Assembly (NCBI GenBank): GCA_010028775.1
Contig: RHAF01000026.1
Location: 1 to 16,321, forward strand
Length of the DNA: 16,321 nucleotides
Origin: Verrucomicrobiota bacterium
Lineage (GTDB): Bacteria > Verrucomicrobiota > Verrucomicrobiia > Methylacidiphilales > Verrucolacustridaceae
Direction of reading: 5' to 3'
The translations under genes were made by a program, and so were the position numbers. Position 1 is the stretch's first letter; every line of letters begins with the position of its first letter. The notes under the pieces are model-generated. The model ran no database searches, was not told the origin of the DNA, and saw only the letters and a list, made by a program, of their open reading frames with translations. Positions 13,304 through 16,321 of this stretch are shown here, in pieces.

Positions 13304-14302
13304 CTAAGTTTCGGTGGGGACCCCGATTTCCATGCCCAGATTGCGTGCGAGACGGATGGCATCGGCGGGCAGGGGCGGGCGATGCCCCTGAATTTCCTTC
13401 AGGTCGGTGAGGTGCATCCGGTTGCGGACCAATCCAACCATTGATCCATGCTCGCCTTGATTGAGCGCCAAGACAGCGAATTCACCCATCCGGCTGGCGA
13501 GGAACCGGTCGGCAAAACTGGGGGATCCCCCGCGTTGGACGTGTCCGAGGACGGTGAGGCGCACCTCCTGCTGCAGGCGATCTCCAGCGGTGGAGATCAG
13601 CCGGTCCATGAACTGTTGGCCGGTGCAGACGCCCTCGGCCACGACGACGACGCTGTTGTTGTGGCGGCGGAGTCGGCGGCGGGTGAGGTTGTCGATGATC
13701 TTATCCATGTCATAGCGAAACTCCGGAATGACGGCGACCTGGGAACCGGAGGCGATGGCGCTCATCAGGGCAAGATAGCCGTGATTACGGCCCATGACCT
13801 CGATGATGAAGCAGCGGTTGTGGGAGGCGGCAGTGGCCTTGATCATGTCGATGAGGTGTAGGACGGTGTTGAGGCAGGAGTCGGTCCCGATACAAAGTTC
13901 GGTCCCGGGGAGATCGTTGTCGATCGAGCAGGGAAGGCCGATGACACGGTAGCCGTGGCTGGCCAAGGCATGGGCGCCGGCAAGGGAGCCGTCCCCTCCG
14001 AGCACCAGCAGGGCTTGGATGTTTTCCCTCTTGAGAATTTCGACGGCCTCCAATTGGGCGGCCTGTTCCTTGAAGCGGAGGCAGCGGCTGGTGGAGAGAA
14101 TGGTCCCGGCGTCGCGAATCCGGCCGCTGACCTCAACGGTTCCCAGGGTCATGAACTCCCGGTCAAAGATCCCCTGGTACCCATTTTGAATGCCGACCAC
14201 CTCGATCCCCAGGCTGATGCCGGTGCGGACAATCGAGCGGATGGCCGGGTTCATGCCGGGGGAGTCGCCTCCCGAGGTGATGACGCCGATGCGTTTGAGC
14301 AT
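13304..14302 (-). CDS. pfkA: 6-phosphofructokinase
   Basis: PFK phosphorylates fructose 6-phosphate at the committed step of glycolysis. With ATG 14302 the 332-residue protein begins MLKRIGVITSGGDSPGMN, and key residues fall one position after E. coli PfkA numbering: Arg73, Asp104 and Gly105 (GGDG), Asp128 (IDND), Arg163 and Arg172 (MGR). HVQRGGSP follows later. Gly105 is the ATP-type residue, yet the second donor-specificity site, Gly in ATP enzymes and Lys in pyrophosphate enzymes, is Cys125 (LPCSIDND), and Ser replaces the usual Thr after it. In-frame starts at 14314 (ATG) and 14320 (TTG) are possible, but 14302 fits the alignment. It converges on the desulfurase gene and lies downstream of the UvrA-like gene on the same strand. 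Confidence 0.92.
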   Translation of the reverse strand: MLKRIGVITSGGDSPGMNPAIRSIVRTGISLGIEVVGIQNGYQGIFDREFMTLGTVEVSGRIRDAGTILSTSRCLRFKEQAAQLEAVEILKRENIQALLVLGGDGSLAGAHALASHGYRVIGLPCSIDNDLPGTELCIGTDSCLNTVLHLIDMIKATAASHNRCFIIEVMGRNHGYLALMSAIASGSQVAVIPEFRYDMDKIIDNLTRRRLRRHNNSVVVVAEGVCTGQQFMDRLISTAGDRLQQEVRLTVLGHVQRGGSPSFADRFLASRMGEFAVLALNQGEHGSMVGLVRNRMHLTDLKEIQGHRPPLPADAIRLARNLGMEIGVPTET

Positions 14303-14317
14303 GGGAATGATCATGGA

Positions 14318-14340
14318 CAAAACTCGCCCCGGAGGCGAGT
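14318..14340 (-). terminator. Hairpin with T-run between the uvrA-like gene and pfkA
   Basis: Read on the minus strand, ACTCGCC (14340-14334) pairs with GGCGAGT (14328-14322) around a five-base loop and is followed by TTTT. It starts 26 bases after the UvrA-like stop codon and ends about 16 bases before the preferred pfkA start. It could be a weak terminator of the upstream gene or an attenuator in the pfkA leader. The short T-run makes termination uncertain. Confidence 0.5.
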
Positions 14341-14356
14341 GCTGAGGGCTCGGTAA

Positions 14357-14378
14357 AGATGAAGATTAAGATGAAGAT
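14357..14378. repeat. GAT-rich hexamer repeat, copy 4 (overlaps the UvrA-like C-terminus)
   Basis: These 22 bases are identical to 2689-2710. On the minus strand the tract runs through the end of the UvrA-like reading frame: it supplies part of a terminal run of five serines and the TAA stop codon at 14366-14368, and continues past it. Confidence 0.8.
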
Positions 14379-16321
14379 GAAGAACGCAGGGAAGCATTCA
14401 ACAGGTGCTTCGAGAGGAATGGGGCGGTGCGGGAGGTTTTGCAGGTAGCCACGTGCTCGGGAGTGCCCTGGCTGACGATTTTCCCGCCCGCCTCCCCGCT
14501 TTCAGGTCCGATGTCGATGAGATAATCTGCTTCGGCAAGGACGTCGAGGTGGTGTTCGATGACCACCACGCTGTGGCCGGAATCGACAAGACGATGCAGA
14601 AGATCCAAAAGGCGGCGGACGTCGGCCAAATGGAGGCCGACGGTGGGTTCCTCGAGCAGGAAAAGATGATGGGCGGGACGACGTGCCCGGCCGCGGGTGT
14701 GGGCATGGTCGGCAGCGATCTGGGCGGCGGCCAGCTCGGTGACGAGTTTGAGGCGTTGGGCCTCCCCTCCCGACAGGGTTGGGCTGGTTTGGCCGAGTTG
14801 GAGATAACCAAGACCGGTTTCAGTGAGAAGCCGGCAGGGGGTTGCCAGGCGCGGGTGGGGTGCAAAAAATTCAGCCGCCTGTTCGGCGGACATGGACAGA
14901 GCCTGTTGGATGGAAATATCCCGGTACCGAATGGCAAGGATTTCCGGTTTCCAGCGCAGACCGTTGCACTCCTCGCAGCGCACGTCGGCGGGCGGAAGAA
15001 AGCTCATCTGAACACGGATGGTGCCAGCACCGTCACAGGCAGCACATCGGCCAGGGCCGGCGTTGTGGGAAAAGTGGGAGGCGGTAAAGCCCGACTGTTT
15101 GGCGGCAGGAAGATTGGCGAACAGGGCACGTAAGTCGTCCATCCATCCCAGGTAGGTGGCCACGGTGGAGCGGGGGGTCTTGCCGATGGGAGATTGGTCC
15201 ACCTCCACCACGCGGTCGATGGATTCGGTGCCATGGATGGACTTCCATCGGGGATCCTTCTTTTTTCTTTCCGGTGAAGCGGCAGGAAGCAGGATTTCGC
15301 GGACCAAGGTGCTTTTTCCGGAACCGCTGACGCCGGAAAGTGCAGTGAGGCGGTGCAAGGGAAGGGAAACATCCAAACCGTGGATATTTCGGGCGGTGGC
15401 CCCCCGGACCCTAATCCAGTTGGTGGAAGAATCGATCGCACGACGATTTCCGCGAGCCGGATGCCGGATGGGTTCACCCAAGAGTCGGGCCGTGGCGGAT
15501 CGTCCCTTGGCATCGATCTCCCTCCAATTTCCCTCGGCTACAATCTCCCCCCCGTGCACGCCGGCCCCCGGACCCAGATCGATGATATGGTCGGCGGCCC
15601 GCATGGTGTCCTCGTCATGCTCGACCACAACGAGGGAATTTCCCCGATCGCGTAGGCCGTGAAGGATCTCCAAGAGCTTCTGGTTGTCGCGGGGATGAAG
15701 GCCGATGGTCGGCTCGTCGAGGACATAGAGGACCCCCTGGAGGTTGGAGCCTAGTTGGGCGGCCAACCGGATCCTTTGGGATTCGCCGCCGGAGAGGGTT
15801 GGAGCGGAGCGGTCGAGATTGAGGTAATCGAGCCCGACATGGCGGAGGAAGTGGAGGCGCTGTTTGATCTCCGGCTCAATATCCCGGACGATGACCTTTT
15901 CCCGTGGGTTGAAACGGAGCTGCTCGAAGAACTTCTCAAAATCACGCACAGACATGGCGTTGATTTCCGGCACGGTTTTACCGCCGAAACGGACGGCACA
16001 GGCGACCGGGTTGAGTCGGGCACCCTTGCAGGACGGGCAGGGTAGGAGGTCACCCTCGGAGAGCTCTTCGCGAGCCCACTCCATCTTCTGTTCCTTTTCC
16101 GCATCGTCATCTCCGTCGACCTCGGGGGGGTGGTTAAAAACCGTGCCGTAACCCTGGCATTCCGGACACCAGCCGTGCGGACTGTTGAAGGAGAAAAGCC
16201 GGGGGTCGAGTTCATCGAAGGAGCGACCGGAGCCCGGGCAGAAAAGGTGGTGACTGTAGATGGTCGACCTGCCTTGGGGATCCATTGCGTAGAGGGTGCC
16301 TTTTCCAAGGGAGAGAGTCTG
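14366..16321 (-). CDS. UvrA-family ABC ATPase, N-terminus outside window
   Basis: The frame is open to the right edge and gives the last 651 residues. UvrA is the damage-sensing ABC protein of nucleotide excision repair. Seen in order are FSFNSPHGWCPEC, the first ABC signature TLSGGESQR with VLDEPTIGLH, then Walker A GVSGSGKST, DQSPIGKTPRS, the second zinc module (GRCAAC ... RCEEC), the signature TLSGGEAQR, and Walker B FLLEEPTVGLH with VVVIEHHLDV. The first zinc module reads CPGSG where UvrA has CPxCG, so one ligand is Ser. The long insert between the second signature and Walker B and the LLEEPTVGLH form suggest a divergent UvrA paralogue, some of which are double-length; full size cannot be told here. 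It ends in five serines encoded by a repeat. Confidence 0.93.
   Translation of the reverse strand, partial: QTLSLGKGTLYAMDPQGRSTIYSHHLFCPGSGRSFDELDPRLFSFNSPHGWCPECQGYGTVFNHPPEVDGDDDAEKEQKMEWAREELSEGDLLPCPSCKGARLNPVACAVRFGGKTVPEINAMSVRDFEKFFEQLRFNPREKVIVRDIEPEIKQRLHFLRHVGLDYLNLDRSAPTLSGGESQRIRLAAQLGSNLQGVLYVLDEPTIGLHPRDNQKLLEILHGLRDRGNSLVVVEHDEDTMRAADHIIDLGPGAGVHGGEIVAEGNWREIDAKGRSATARLLGEPIRHPARGNRRAIDSSTNWIRVRGATARNIHGLDVSLPLHRLTALSGVSGSGKSTLVREILLPAASPERKKKDPRWKSIHGTESIDRVVEVDQSPIGKTPRSTVATYLGWMDDLRALFANLPAAKQSGFTASHFSHNAGPGRCAACDGAGTIRVQMSFLPPADVRCEECNGLRWKPEILAIRYRDISIQQALSMSAEQAAEFFAPHPRLATPCRLLTETGLGYLQLGQTSPTLSGGEAQRLKLVTELAAAQIAADHAHTRGRARRPAHHLFLLEEPTVGLHLADVRRLLDLLHRLVDSGHSVVVIEHHLDVLAEADYLIDIGPESGEAGGKIVSQGTPEHVATCKTSRTAPFLSKHLLNASLRSSSSS

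Noticed and set aside
1..16321. Mobile element, prophage, CRISPR array or defence island
   Set aside because: No transposase, integrase, phage gene, spaced direct repeats or toxin-antitoxin pair is visible; the tRNA genes have no duplicated 3' ends nearby that would mark an attachment site.

Overview
The window is about 60% G+C and reads as an ordinary chromosomal segment of a free-living Gram-negative-type bacterium. The style of several proteins (the Lgt N-terminus, the small four-helix membrane protein, a divergent UvrA paralogue) and a lysA-dapF-dapA-dapB set without succinylase genes suggest the PVC group, most likely Verrucomicrobiota. This placement is an inference from remembered family sequences, not from a search. 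I see no insertion sequence, prophage, CRISPR array, toxin module or replication origin.

Layout. Positions 1-179 hold the tail of an SH3-domain protein. A TPP riboswitch (about 229-313) with a built-in Shine-Dalgarno-sequestering hairpin controls thiC (368-2260). An EVE-domain protein on the minus strand (2261-2668) abuts thiC tail to tail with no gap. A tightly packed plus-strand operon follows, lysA-dapF-dapA-dapB-folK-panB (2774-7746). It makes meso-diaminopimelate for peptidoglycan and lysine, then a folate precursor step, then the folate-dependent first step of pantothenate synthesis. Its end overlaps a convergent small membrane protein (7715-8083, minus).

Next come tRNA-Thr(TGT), a DUF4239-like membrane protein, a small exported protein with its own strong terminator, and lgt (lipoprotein maturation), all on the plus strand. 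A PatD-type aminobutyraldehyde dehydrogenase and tRNA-Thr(CGT) lie on the minus strand. A DndA-like cysteine desulfurase (12109-13245, plus) converges on a 6-phosphofructokinase gene (13304-14302, minus). A UvrA-family ABC protein fills the right end on the minus strand and runs out of the window.

Most of the window is housekeeping. The points most worth a second look are: a desulfurase resembling the DNA-phosphorothioation enzyme DndA with no dnd genes beside it; a visible expression platform for the thiC riboswitch; several genes without Shine-Dalgarno sequences whose best promoter match puts the transcription start at or within a few bases of the start codon (possible leaderless transcripts); and a dispersed GAT-rich hexamer repeat at gene borders, one copy of which encodes the C-terminal serine run and stop codon of the UvrA-like protein. 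No intergenic stretch exceeds about 190 bases.
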